A DNA stretch of 12,101 nucleotides. It comes from Chloroflexota bacterium. GTDB lineage: Bacteria; Chloroflexota; Anaerolineae; B4-G1. Positions 1 to 7,200 of the stretch are shown piece after piece. Made by a program: the position numbers and the translations under genes. Position 1 is the stretch's first letter; every line of letters begins with the position of its first letter. The stretch is taken from the NCBI GenBank assembly GCA_011046405.1, contig DSAR01000553.1, forward strand, positions 1 through 12,101. The letters are read 5' to 3'. The notes below the pieces were generated by a model that made no database searches, had not been told where the DNA came from, and worked only from the letters and a program-made list of their open reading frames with translations.

Positions 1-1125
1 ATCCCGCCGCGAGATTTCCGCGAGCCGCCGCCCACCTACGCCTGGGCGCCCGGTCAATACGCACAGGACAGCCACACCATAGCGACGGTCCCCGGCGCCC
101 CGCCGGGCGTGTACGACCTGGAACTCGTCGTCTTCAACCGGGAGACGTTCGCCACGGCGCGCACACTGAACGACGACGGCCAGCTTGGCCCGCCATCCCT
201 GGGCCTGGGACAACTGACCGTGACCCGTCCCCAACGATCCCCCACGCCGGACGAGATGGCGTTGGATCGACGATTGGACGTCCAGTTAGGCCCGCTCAGG
301 CTGCTGGACGCCCGATTCGACCGGGCCGAGGCGGCGCCCGGCGACCCATTCCTCGCGACCTGGTACTGGCTGGCCGACGAGCAGCCCCCGGCCGATTTCA
401 CCGCCCGTCTCTCGCTCCTCGACGGCGTGGGGAATGTCGCGGCGACCTTCGACGCCCCGCCCACCCGGGAAAGCCATCCGACCTCCGACTGGCATCCGGG
501 CGACCTGTGGGTAGGCCAACACCCGTTCCATCTCCCGGCGCGTCTGGGGGACGGCGCGCACGTCTGGCGGCTGTCGCTCCATCCAGGCGACAACGAGGCG
601 GCGCTGCCCGACACGCTCCACGTCACGGCCCCGCAGCGCGCTTTCGCGCCCCCTCCAGTTGATGTGCCCTTGGACGCAGCCTTCGAAGACGCCGGGGCCC
701 TGCTCGCAACCCTGGTCGGGGCCTCGTTCGATCCACTCCCCGCTGCGGACGACTTGCATCCATTGGAATCCGGGCAATTGCTGACCGTGACGCTCGTCTG
801 GCGAGCCGAAGCGGACGACACACGCCCGACTCACACGTCGTACCGCGTCTTCCTGCACCTCGTCCCCTCCGACCCACACGGTCGCCCAGACGGCGCGCCC
901 ATCGCCCAATCTGACGCTGTCCCAGACAATTGGCGCCGCCCGACGACCGGCTGGATCGCTCAGGAATACATCACCGATCCCCACGTCCTGAGCATCCCCA
1001 CCGACACCCCGCCGGGCGATTACGTCCTCCTCGCCGGCCTCTACGACCCCGATGGCGCCCGGCTCACGACGCATGGGGAGGCGGGCGGCGCGCCATTAGG
1101 CGTCATCGCCATCCAGTCCCCCTGA
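1..1125 (+). CDS. 3' part of a large protein with C-terminal beta-sandwich modules, paralogue of the next gene
   Basis: The frame is open from the first base, so the gene starts upstream. A GTG at 109 is internal, because codons before it encode P-G-A-P-P-G-V-Y-D-L, a module ending that recurs later (P-P-G-D-Y-V-L-L-A-G-L-Y-D near 1009-1047). The visible 374 residues contain the tail of one module, a second at about 270-600 (ends with a W-R-L-S-L strand) and a third at about 715-1110 (V-T-L-V-W-R-A-E, Y-R-V-F-L-H-L, P-T-T-G-W, then P-P-G-D-Y). Modules two and three match the last two modules of the downstream protein along their length. No membrane span is visible. By analogy, a multi-spanning N-terminal part probably lies outside the window. 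The stop is 14 bp before the next ATG, so the two genes should be co-transcribed. Function is unknown; a cell-surface or glycan role is only inferred. Confidence 0.8.
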   Translation: MPPRDFREPPPTYAWAPGQYAQDSHTIATVPGAPPGVYDLELVVFNRETFATARTLNDDGQLGPPSLGLGQLTVTRPQRSPTPDEMALDRRLDVQLGPLRLLDARFDRAEAAPGDPFLATWYWLADEQPPADFTARLSLLDGVGNVAATFDAPPTRESHPTSDWHPGDLWVGQHPFHLPARLGDGAHVWRLSLHPGDNEAALPDTLHVTAPQRAFAPPPVDVPLDAAFEDAGALLATLVGASFDPLPAADDLHPLESGQLLTVTLVWRAEADDTRPTHTSYRVFLHLVPSDPHGRPDGAPIAQSDAVPDNWRRPTTGWIAQEYITDPHVLSIPTDTPPGDYVLLAGLYDPDGARLTTHGEAGGAPLGVIAIQSP

Positions 1126-1129
1126 CGCT

Positions 1130-1135
1130 GGAGAG
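1130..1135 (+). promoter_or_regulatory. Ribosome binding site of the PTPS-related membrane protein
   Basis: GGAGAG lies directly after the preceding stop codon, with GGAG ending 6 nt before the ATG at 1140. It decides the start: the open frame continues upstream to 930, but that extra part is Arg/Pro-rich and overlaps the preceding gene by about 200 bp in another frame. Confidence 0.75.
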
Positions 1136-1139
1136 AACT

Positions 1140-4100
1140 ATGACGACAAAAAGCATCCGCCGAACGTTACGATCCATCGCCCCTTTTATCGGGCTGGCCC
1201 TGGCTGTATTGCCAGCGGCGTGGCCCTACTTCGGCGGGGGCTTCCCCCGCACCAACGACGCGCTGCCCCATCTGTATCGCTCGTTAGCTCTGAGCCGTCT
1301 CGTTCGCCAAGGCGTCCTGTGGCCCCGCTGGTCGCCCGATCTGGTGCACGGCTACGGTTACCCGGTCTTCAATTTCTCCCCTGCCCTCTCCCACTACCTG
1401 ATCGTCCTATTCCACCTTGCCGGCCCGTCCCTGACCACAGCCTATCGCGCTGCTATGACGACGATTCTCGCATTGACTGCCTGCTCCACTTACCTGCTGG
1501 GACGGGATCTATTCGGCGCCGTTGGCGGCTGGGTCGCGGCGCTGGCCTACGTGTATAGCCCCTATGTGCTCTACGATGCCCTCGTGCGCGGCAGCTTACA
1601 AGAGAGCCTGGCCCTGGCCCTCGTCCCACTCCTGTTCTTCTCCCTTCGCCGGGCGACGCGTTACGGCGGTCGGTGGATCGCCGCCAGCGCCCTGTCTTGT
1701 GCCGCTATCCCACTCAGCCATCCGCCTATCTCCATCCAGGTTAGTATCCCCACTGGCATATTCCTGTTGTGGCTTGGCTGCTCAATGGGCTGGCATCGCC
1801 TATGGAGGCCTTTGGCTGGGCTGGCCCTGGGCGGTCTGCTCATGGCCTTTTTCTGGATCCCGGCCTTCACCGAGGTGCAATACGTACAAACCGAGATCGC
1901 CGTCAGCCGAGGCTACCATTACCCCAACAACTTTATGCCGCTAAAGGCGCTCATCGCCTGGCCCCGTCTGCCAGCCGACCCGGCGCTGGTCAATCCGCCG
2001 GTCGTGCGTTCGCTCCCCCTGCTCGCTCTGGCGATTGCCGCGATCATGCTGCCCTGGCGGCGGCGAAGCTTGCGCTCAACCCAGCATCGTATACGAGTGG
2101 GGTTGTGCTTGTGTGTCCTGCTGATCTGCACCATGCTCATCCTCCCTCTCAGCCGCCCGCTGTGGGATCACCTGAGCCTGTTGCAACTTTCGCTTTATCC
2201 CTGGCGCTTCTTGGGCTTGACCTCGCTGGCTGGCGCCCTCGTGCTCGCCGGGATATCCAGCGGCCCGAAACGTTTGCCAACGCTGCCCCTTCTCCTCATC
2301 ATCGCTGCGCTGTTGATCGGCGCCATTCCCTGGCTCTACCCGCCGCGCGAAGCGGTTCCCGAATCTCCCACTCTGGCCCACGTAACAGCTTTCGAACAAC
2401 CGCCGCTGTTCATCGGCACCACCACCCTGGGAGAATTTTTACCGATCTGGGTCGAACAACTCCCCGACACGACGGAACTACGGCAACAACTGATCTCGGA
2501 CCCGTCCACCGACCGGCTGATCGCGGCAGAGGGGGTCATCGTCCAACAATCGACCGGCTCTCCGCTGGATGCCGCTTACGTGCTCCATGCCGAGCGCCCG
2601 GCGACGCTGACCTACCGTCAGTTCTATTTCCCCGGCTGGCGGGTGGAACTGGACGGCGAGGCGATCCCCATCCGTCCCAGCCAACCGGAGGGCCTGTTGT
2701 CGATCGACGTGCCGGCCGGCGAGCATCACTTGCACATCCGCTTCGGCCTCACCCCTCCGCGTCTCCTGGGTTGGGCGTTGACCGGCCTGGGGCTGTTGGG
2801 CCTCATCAGCCTGCTCATTTTCGGGCCGCGCTGGGCCGCACCAGAGCCTGGCCCATCTCTCGCAACGTTTAGCGAGACGACGTCCCGGATGCCCTTATCC
2901 CAATTGGCCCTGTTGACCGGCGCGATCCTGGTCATCTGGCTCTTGTTCAGCCGCATCGACACGCCGCTGCGCGCCACCACCCTCACCCCGGAGGGCCTAC
3001 GCGGCGTGCCAAACAGCCTGGCGCTGGATTTCGCCGGGGAACTGCGCCTGCTGGGCTACGAGCAGACGCAACACCCCATCTCGGCCGACGATGACGTACA
3101 CCTGACTTTATACTGGCGCGCCTTGCGCCCGATCGGCGTCCATTACGACGTCGTCGTCCACATCGTCGACCGGGACGGCCTGAAATGGGATACGCAACAG
3201 CCAGGCCGGCCATCCGACTGGCGCTGGGCGCCGGGCACCGATTCCTGGACGCCCGAGCGCTACGTGATGGACCCCTACGTTCTCCAACTGCTCGACGGCG
3301 CCCCGCCGGGGGAATACGCCTTTCGCGTCAGCCTCGTCCGCCGCGACACCAAGCAGACGATCGACACGCACCACATTATTGGGCATCTGCTCGTCGCGCA
3401 ACCTGCGCGCGACGAGCGCCCGCTCGAAGTAGGGATGACGCCGGTCGGGCTGTCCACAGGCGATATGCTGGAAGCGCTGGGCAGCCGGATCGATCGTCGC
3501 CAGGCCGCGCCCGGCGAACCGGTGCGCGCGACGATTCTGTGGCAAGCGCAGAGCGCTGGCAGCGACTCATCGTTGACGCGCAACCCGTCGCTGACGCTGA
3601 ACCTGGTCACCCAGGGCGGAACGCCGATCCTCACCACCACGAGCGCCATCGCCCCGCATTACCCGGTCGCTGACTGGCGGCCCGGCGACCGGCTGCGGAC
3701 CGAAACCCTGCTCCGGCTGCCGGCTCACACGCCACCCGGCGAGCACGTCTGGCGGGCTCAAATCGATCAGGCGCATCCCATCACGCTCCCCCACACGTTA
3801 GCCGTGCGCGAACTGGATCGCCAATGGGATCCGCCCGCGCTGGCGATCCAACTTGACGCGCAATTGCCCCCCGTCGCCACGCTGCTCGGAGCCAACGTCG
3901 AGCCGTCATCGTGCCAGATTCAGGCCTCCCAACCGGTCACCGTGACCCTGGCCTGGCGGGCCGAAGCCGAAGTCGAGATAAGCTACCGCGTCTTCGTCCA
4001 TCTCGTTGGTCCGGACGGCGACATTGTCGCCCAACGGGACGGGGAACCGGCCAACTGGACCCGGCCCACCACCGGCTGGCTGCCGGGCGAGGTCGTGCTC

Positions 4101-4247
4101 GACGAGCGCGTCTTGGATGTCCCCGCGAACGCCTCCGATGGCTCATACACGTTAATCTGTGGGCTTTATGAACCTGACACCGGCCAGCGACTCAAAACAC
4201 AGGAAGGCCTTGGTACCATCCAAATCATCGAAATCACGATTCAATAG
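1140..4247 (+). CDS. Multi-spanning membrane protein, 6-pyruvoyl-tetrahydropterin synthase-related family, with three C-terminal beta-sandwich modules
   Basis: This 1035-aa protein begins with a basic stretch and a hydrophobic segment (residues 12-31). A polar loop follows with G-F-P-R-T-N-D-A-L-P-H (Asp40), typical of the PF10131 / YfhO-like group. Further hydrophobic segments lie near 83-95, 104-120, 127-143, 155-168, 200-213, 224-241, 291-305, 318-336, 355-371, 381-399, 541-562 and 586-604. Residues 485-540 form a YfhO-like extracytoplasmic module (Y-F-P-G-W-R-V-E-L-D-G, then V-P-A-G-E-H-H). After the last span come three beta-sandwich modules at roughly 625-750, 770-895 and 905-1030; the last two parallel the preceding gene. 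The family name is historical: no pterin synthase activity is expected. An Asp after the first helix recalls GT-C glycosyltransferases, so an envelope glycan role is possible but unproven. The usual family core lacks so long a C-terminal extension. Confidence 0.85.
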   Translation: MTTKSIRRTLRSIAPFIGLALAVLPAAWPYFGGGFPRTNDALPHLYRSLALSRLVRQGVLWPRWSPDLVHGYGYPVFNFSPALSHYLIVLFHLAGPSLTTAYRAAMTTILALTACSTYLLGRDLFGAVGGWVAALAYVYSPYVLYDALVRGSLQESLALALVPLLFFSLRRATRYGGRWIAASALSCAAIPLSHPPISIQVSIPTGIFLLWLGCSMGWHRLWRPLAGLALGGLLMAFFWIPAFTEVQYVQTEIAVSRGYHYPNNFMPLKALIAWPRLPADPALVNPPVVRSLPLLALAIAAIMLPWRRRSLRSTQHRIRVGLCLCVLLICTMLILPLSRPLWDHLSLLQLSLYPWRFLGLTSLAGALVLAGISSGPKRLPTLPLLLIIAALLIGAIPWLYPPREAVPESPTLAHVTAFEQPPLFIGTTTLGEFLPIWVEQLPDTTELRQQLISDPSTDRLIAAEGVIVQQSTGSPLDAAYVLHAERPATLTYRQFYFPGWRVELDGEAIPIRPSQPEGLLSIDVPAGEHHLHIRFGLTPPRLLGWALTGLGLLGLISLLIFGPRWAAPEPGPSLATFSETTSRMPLSQLALLTGAILVIWLLFSRIDTPLRATTLTPEGLRGVPNSLALDFAGELRLLGYEQTQHPISADDDVHLTLYWRALRPIGVHYDVVVHIVDRDGLKWDTQQPGRPSDWRWAPGTDSWTPERYVMDPYVLQLLDGAPPGEYAFRVSLVRRDTKQTIDTHHIIGHLLVAQPARDERPLEVGMTPVGLSTGDMLEALGSRIDRRQAAPGEPVRATILWQAQSAGSDSSLTRNPSLTLNLVTQGGTPILTTTSAIAPHYPVADWRPGDRLRTETLLRLPAHTPPGEHVWRAQIDQAHPITLPHTLAVRELDRQWDPPALAIQLDAQLPPVATLLGANVEPSSCQIQASQPVTVTLAWRAEAEVEISYRVFVHLVGPDGDIVAQRDGEPANWTRPTTGWLPGEVVLDERVLDVPANASDGSYTLICGLYEPDTGQRLKTQEGLGTIQIIEITIQ

Positions 4248-4278
4248 CAAGAAATTGGACAGGACGGATGATGAGCAT

Positions 4279-4308
4279 TTGCCACCAGCCCCAGGTCAGT
4301 GGTATAAT
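4279..4308 (+). promoter_or_regulatory. Sigma70-like promoter for the nuclease-domain and replication genes
   Basis: TTGCCA at 4279-4284 and TATAAT at 4303-4308 are separated by 18 bp. The -10 box is perfect and the -35 box matches 4 of 6 positions of TTGACA. Transcription would start near 4315 and read through the palindrome into the gene at 4555. No equally good promoter is seen between 4555 and 8521, so it may drive the whole replication block. Confidence 0.6.
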
Positions 4309-4325
4309 GCAAGTACGGAAACGAA

Positions 4326-4435
4326 GTATCATCTCAATAAACCGGGGCAAACTCGCTCGGGCCGGTCTCCTGACCGTGCCCGCTGTGGCTCGGTCGGGAG
4401 ACCGGCCACAGCTCCCCAACTTATTGAGAAGATAC
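4326..4435. repeat. 110-bp near-palindromic element, MITE- or REP-like
   Basis: The outer arms 4326-4340 and 4421-4435 are inverted repeats pairing at 14 of 15 positions. Inside them GGGG (4344-4347) faces CCCC (4414-4417) across a symmetric 3 x 3 internal loop. The core arms 4360-4376 and 4391-4407 pair at all 17 positions with one G-T wobble, around a 14-nt loop. In all about 35 base pairs can form. Half of the core can pair instead with the loop: 4382-4389 is complementary to 4405-4412. No T tract follows, so it is not a standard intrinsic terminator. No clear target-site duplication was found. It encodes no transposase and is most likely a dispersed non-autonomous repeat. Confidence 0.7.
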
Positions 4436-4442
4436 CTGTATT

Positions 4443-4465
4443 GGCTCTGGCTCTGCCAGGTTAGG
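4443..4465 (+). repeat. 23-bp direct repeat, copy 1
   Basis: Identical to 4524-4546 at 20 of 23 positions, 81 bp apart. Both copies end in CCAGGTTAGG. In this copy the following bases are GCC, so no ribosome binding site forms. Confidence 0.7.
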
Positions 4466-4476
4466 GCCTACCGATA

Positions 4477-4520
4477 AGATTCTCGCACGGCGAGGAAGAA
4501 TCTGGCATTCAGTGATTCTT
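4477..4520 (+). promoter_or_regulatory. Two mutually exclusive short hairpins in the leader
   Basis: AGATTCT (4477-4483) is complementary to AGAATCT (4497-4503). AAGAATC (4496-4502) is also complementary to GATTCTT (4514-4520). The middle strand is shared, so only one 7-bp stem can form at a time. This is the layout of an attenuator or a switchable leader, but the stems are short and AT-rich and chance pairing is possible. Confidence 0.35.
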
Positions 4521-4523
4521 TAT

Positions 4524-4546
4524 GGTTCTGGCTCGTCCAGGTTAGG
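4524..4546 (+). repeat. 23-bp direct repeat, copy 2, ending in the Shine-Dalgarno site
   Basis: Second copy of the repeat at 4443-4465. Here the shared CCAGGTTAGG end continues into AGGAGA (4544-4549), the ribosome binding site of the gene at 4555, with a 5-nt gap to its ATG. Confidence 0.7.
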
Positions 4547-4554
4547 AGAAAACG

Positions 4555-5046
4555 ATGATCGAAGTAAAAGTAGACAGTATCCGGGCCAGCCTGATGTCCG
4601 AGCATCGCGTCGTCATCCTCAAAGATCTCAAAACCAACCGCTACCTACCCATTTGGATTGGGCGTTACGAGGCGGAGGCCATCGCCATCCAATTGCAAGG
4701 CATCGAAGTGCCACGCCCTCTGACCCACGACCTGCTGAAGAACGCCATCGGCGAGATGGGAGGAGAGATCTCTCACATCATGGTCAACGCGCTGCGTAAT
4801 GATACCTTTTACGCTTACATCACGGTAAATGTAAATGGACAAACGGTCCAGGTCGATTCACGCCCATCCGACGCGATCGCCCTGGCAGTCCGGGCCGACG
4901 TGACCATCTACGTCGAAGAGGACGTCATGGCCCAAGCCGGCATTACGCCAGAAACTGACGTGAGCGAGGAAACGCCCGAAGAGGATCTATCGGCCTTTCG
5001 GGATTTCATCGATAATCTCGATCTAGACGACCTGCCCCTACAATAA
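4555..5046 (+). CDS. Bifunctional nuclease-domain protein (DUF151 / BFN)
   Basis: This 163-aa protein matches the bifunctional nuclease domain PF02577 over about residues 1-135. It opens with M-I-E-V-K-V-D-S-I-R, followed by the family strand L-P-I-W-I-G-R-Y-E-A-E-A-I and later the conserved V-D-S-R-P-S-D-A-I-A-L-A-V-R (about 100-113). The last 30 residues are acidic (S-E-E-T-P-E-E-D-L, then D-N-L-D-L-D-D-L) and probably form a flexible tail. Characterised members include plant BBD proteins with reported RNase and DNase activity; most bacterial members are uncharacterised. The start follows AGGAGA at 5-nt spacing. The gene lies 97 bp before dnaB with no clear terminator between them, so co-transcription is likely. 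A functional link with replication is only suggested by position. Confidence 0.9.
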   Translation: MIEVKVDSIRASLMSEHRVVILKDLKTNRYLPIWIGRYEAEAIAIQLQGIEVPRPLTHDLLKNAIGEMGGEISHIMVNALRNDTFYAYITVNVNGQTVQVDSRPSDAIALAVRADVTIYVEEDVMAQAGITPETDVSEETPEEDLSAFRDFIDNLDLDDLPLQ

Positions 5047-5073
5047 GCACATCCAACGGGCCCAGACCACCTC

Positions 5074-5131
5074 TTTGGGAATGATACCGGGAATAATACC
5101 CGTTCGCCTGTATCGGGCCCCAATCCCCAAA
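5074..5131 (+). other. Nested inverted repeats in the dnaB leader
   Basis: In the 97-bp gap before dnaB, TTTGGGA (5074-5080) can pair with TCCCCAAA (5124-5131) with one bulged base. GATAC (5083-5087) can pair with GTATC (5110-5114), and CGGG (5088-5091) with CCCG (5099-5102). The arms nest into one interrupted stem just before the weak purine-rich ribosome binding region (GAAAGAAG near 5133-5140). It might tune dnaB translation or mark RNA processing. No T tract follows, so it is not a typical terminator. Confidence 0.3.
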
Positions 5132-5143
5132 TGAAAGAAGAAC

Positions 5144-6487
5144 ATGGCAACACCTGACAAAATGGTTCCTCAAAACGTAGAGGCTGAGGAGGCGGTTCTG
5201 GGCTCCCTGCTCATTGACCCCGAAGCGCTATTCCGCGTCGCCCCGTTTCTCAAGGCCAACGACTTCTACATTCAGAAAAATGCGTGGATATACGAGGCGA
5301 TCCTGGCGCTTCACGAACGCCGCGAGCCCATCGACTTCCTCACCATCTGTGACGAACTTGACCGGCGCGAACAACTGGCAGAAGTTGGCGGCGCTGCCTA
5401 TATCACCCAGCTCATCAACGCCGTCCCCAGCGCCATCCACGTCGAATCCTACGGCCACATCGTCGAACAGGCCGCCATCCGCCGCCGTTTGATCAACGCC
5501 GCCAGCCAGATCGCCCAATTGGCCTACCAGGAGGCGGAGGAAATCGACCTGACGGTCGACCAGGCGGAACAGGCCCTCTTTAACGTCTCTCAACGGCGCA
5601 TCACCCGCGACCTGACCCCCATTCAAGAGGTCATCCGCAGCTACTACGACCGCATCGAGTACCTGTACGCCCACCAGGGCGAGCCGCTGGGAGTGCCCAC
5701 CGGGTACGTCGACATCGACCGGATGCTGGGCGGCTTGCAACGCTCTGATTTCATCATCATCGCCGCCCGCCCCTCGGTGGGTAAAACGAGCCTGTGCCTG
5801 TCGGTCGCCCGGAACGCCGCCCGTTACGGCCAACACGTGGCCGTCTTCAGCCTGGAGATGTCGAAGGAGCAGATCGTGCAGCGCATCGTCTCCGCCGAGA
5901 CCGGCATCGACACCCAGCGTTTGCGAATGGGACAACTCCAAGACAACGAATGGCCGCTCTTCGTCGAGGCCACCGGCAAGCTGGCCGACCTGCCCATTTA
6001 CATCGACGACACCCCCGCCATCTCGGTGCTGCAATTGCGCACCAAAGCGCGCCGCCTCCATTCCGAGCACGGACTCGATCTGATATTCGTCGATTATCTC
6101 CAGTTGATGAGCGGGGACGTGCATTCCGAAAACCGGGTGCAGGAGGTCTCATACATCTCCCGTTCGCTCAAGGCCATCGCCCGCGAGCTGGACGTCCCCG
6201 TCGTCGCCGCCTCCCAGCTCTCCCGCGCCGTCGAACAGCGCACCGACAAGCGCCCGATCCTGGCGGATTTAAGAGAAAGCGGATCGCTCGAGCAGGACGC
6301 GGACATCGTCATGTTCATCTACCGCGACGAGCTTTACCATCCCGATACCGAGCGGCCCAATATCGCCGACGTCATCATTGCCAAACACCGCAACGGTCCC
6401 ACCGGGAACATACAGCTCTTCTTCCGCAAGCGATTGGCCCAATTCCTGGACGCCGAGATTCAACGTCAACCGGTCGATTTTGCATGA
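5144..6487 (+). CDS. dnaB: Replicative DNA helicase DnaB
   Basis: This 447-aa protein has the normal length and layout of the ring-shaped 5'-3' replicative helicase. The N-terminal DnaB domain (about 6-105) starts with V-P-Q-N-V-E-A-E-E-A-V-L-G-S-L-L. A linker follows, then the RecA-like motor (about 180-440). Walker A is R-P-S-V-G-K-T-S (209-216), followed by F-S-L-E-M-S. Walker B is L-I-F-V-D-Y-L-Q-L-M (313-322). Q-L-S-R-A-V-E, L-R-E-S-G-S-L-E-Q-D-A-D and K-H-R-N-G-P-T-G (414-421, which should include the arginine finger) are all present. No intein interrupts it. Val replaces the common Met or Gly in the Walker A loop, a conservative change. The stop overlaps the next ATG (ATGA at 6484-6487), so translation of the next gene is probably coupled. 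Confidence 0.97.
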   Translation: MATPDKMVPQNVEAEEAVLGSLLIDPEALFRVAPFLKANDFYIQKNAWIYEAILALHERREPIDFLTICDELDRREQLAEVGGAAYITQLINAVPSAIHVESYGHIVEQAAIRRRLINAASQIAQLAYQEAEEIDLTVDQAEQALFNVSQRRITRDLTPIQEVIRSYYDRIEYLYAHQGEPLGVPTGYVDIDRMLGGLQRSDFIIIAARPSVGKTSLCLSVARNAARYGQHVAVFSLEMSKEQIVQRIVSAETGIDTQRLRMGQLQDNEWPLFVEATGKLADLPIYIDDTPAISVLQLRTKARRLHSEHGLDLIFVDYLQLMSGDVHSENRVQEVSYISRSLKAIARELDVPVVAASQLSRAVEQRTDKRPILADLRESGSLEQDADIVMFIYRDELYHPDTERPNIADVIIAKHRNGPTGNIQLFFRKRLAQFLDAEIQRQPVDFA

Positions 6488-7200
6488 CGAAAACGATGAA
6501 AACGATGAAAACGATGAAAACGATCAAAACGTTCAGCGGTTTCCCCGCCGGTAAAGTCCATAGCACCCGCCTGCCCGATCCGATCTTCACCGAGTTGATC
6601 CCCTTGATCGACGACCTGCTCGAACTCAAGCTCACGCTCCACGTGATGTGGCGATTGGGACAACAAAGCGGCAAAGTGCGCTATCTGAGCCACGCCGATC
6701 TCGCTGACGACGCTGTCTTGCTTTCGAGCCTGGGAAACGCTCCTCTCGAAGCCTTGCAAGAGGCCTTGCATCGCGCTGTCGAACGGGGATCCCTGCTGAA
6801 AGTCGAGACAGCCCGGGGAGAAATCACCGAGGCCATCTACTTCGCCAACACGCCTAAAGGCCGGCGAGCCATCGAAGCGATCGAGCGCGGCGAGTGGCCC
6901 GACGACGTCGCGTCGGCCCGGCGCACCGACATCTTCACGCTCTACGAGCAAAACGTCGGCCTGCTCACGCCCATCATCGCTGAGGAGTTGCGCCAGGCGG
7001 AGGATGAATACCCGATCGCCTGGATCGAGGAGGCCATCCGTGAAGCGACCATGCTCAACAAACGGAGTTGGAAATACATCCGCGCGATCCTAGAACGCTG
7101 GACAACCGAGGGAAGAGGGGTTGAAACGCATCGACGAGGTCGTGAGGCCGACCGACGCCGCTATCTGGAGTGGAAACAGAGTGCATCCAACAGACGCTAA
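6484..7200 (+). CDS. DnaD-like replication protein
   Basis: This 238-aa protein has the two-part layout of DnaD. The N-terminal region (about 25-135) looks like a winged helix, beginning near L-P-D-P-I-F-T-E-L-I-P and including L-T-L-H-V-M-W-R-L. The C-terminal DnaD/DnaB_2 domain (PF07261, about 150-210) contains F-T-L-Y-E-Q-N-V-G-L-L-T-P (Tyr154), a following I-A-E-E-L and the W-K-Y-I-R-A-I-L-E-R-W helix. A basic tail ends in D-R-R-R-Y-L-E-W-K. In Firmicutes such proteins remodel DNA and help load DnaB, which fits its place between helicase and loader. The exact start is uncertain. ATG 6484 overlaps the dnaB stop, but in-frame ATGs at 6496, 6505 and 6514 follow within a 9-bp tandem repeat, and none has a strong Shine-Dalgarno site. 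Confidence 0.85.
   Translation: MTKTMKTMKTMKTIKTFSGFPAGKVHSTRLPDPIFTELIPLIDDLLELKLTLHVMWRLGQQSGKVRYLSHADLADDAVLLSSLGNAPLEALQEALHRAVERGSLLKVETARGEITEAIYFANTPKGRRAIEAIERGEWPDDVASARRTDIFTLYEQNVGLLTPIIAEELRQAEDEYPIAWIEEAIREATMLNKRSWKYIRAILERWTTEGRGVETHRRGREADRRRYLEWKQSASNRR
6490..6531 (+). repeat. 9-bp tandem repeat with in-frame ATG codons
   Basis: AAAACGATG occurs three times in a row (6490-6516), then AAAACGATC (6517-6525) and a partial AAAACG (6526-6531). The unit encodes K-T-M, giving the protein start M-T-K-T-M-K-T-M-K-T-M-K-T-I-K-T. Because the unit is 9 bp, copy-number change would not shift the frame. Confidence 0.9.
7167..7170 (+). promoter_or_regulatory. Shine-Dalgarno site favouring the GTG start of the loader gene
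   Basis: GGAG lies inside the end of the DnaD-like gene, 10 nt before the GTG at 7181. A competing site, GAGG at 7108-7111, would serve the TTG at 7121. The GTG is preferred because the TTG start would overlap conserved DnaD tail residues by 80 bp. Confidence 0.45.

Larger units (their letters stand above)
4248..4554. other. Intergenic region and structured leader of the nuclease-domain gene
   Basis: This 307-bp gap has no credible gene. In order it contains a sigma70-like promoter (4279-4308), a 110-bp near-palindrome (4326-4435), two copies of a 23-bp direct repeat (4443-4465 and 4524-4546) with two mutually exclusive hairpins between them (4477-4520), and the ribosome binding site of the next gene (4544-4549). 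If the promoter is used, the next gene has an untranslated leader of about 240 nt containing all these structures. Short open frames across the palindrome encode Arg/Pro/Ser-rich peptides and look spurious. Confidence 0.7.

Noticed and set aside
286..1074. 262-codon open frame on the - strand opposite the first gene
   Set aside because: The + strand modules match the downstream paralogue, so the + frame is the coding one.
930..1139. Upstream extension of the membrane protein to an earlier start
   Set aside because: The added 70 residues are Arg/Pro/His-rich, overlap the end of the preceding gene out of frame, and precede a proper Shine-Dalgarno site and ATG at 1140.
4360..4407. Intrinsic terminator for the upstream genes
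   Set aside because: The stem is strong but no T run follows and it lies downstream of a good promoter, so a repeat element is the better reading.
4159..4477. Short open frames in both strands across the palindrome before the nuclease-domain gene
   Set aside because: They are Arg/Ser/Pro-rich translations of the inverted repeat and lack ribosome binding sites.
5228..6124. 298-codon open frame on the - strand inside dnaB
   Set aside because: Shadow of the dnaB coding strand, with no motif and no ribosome binding site of note.
6490..6531. CRISPR or other spaced repeat array
   Set aside because: The repeats are 9 bp, directly tandem without spacers, and inside a coding frame.
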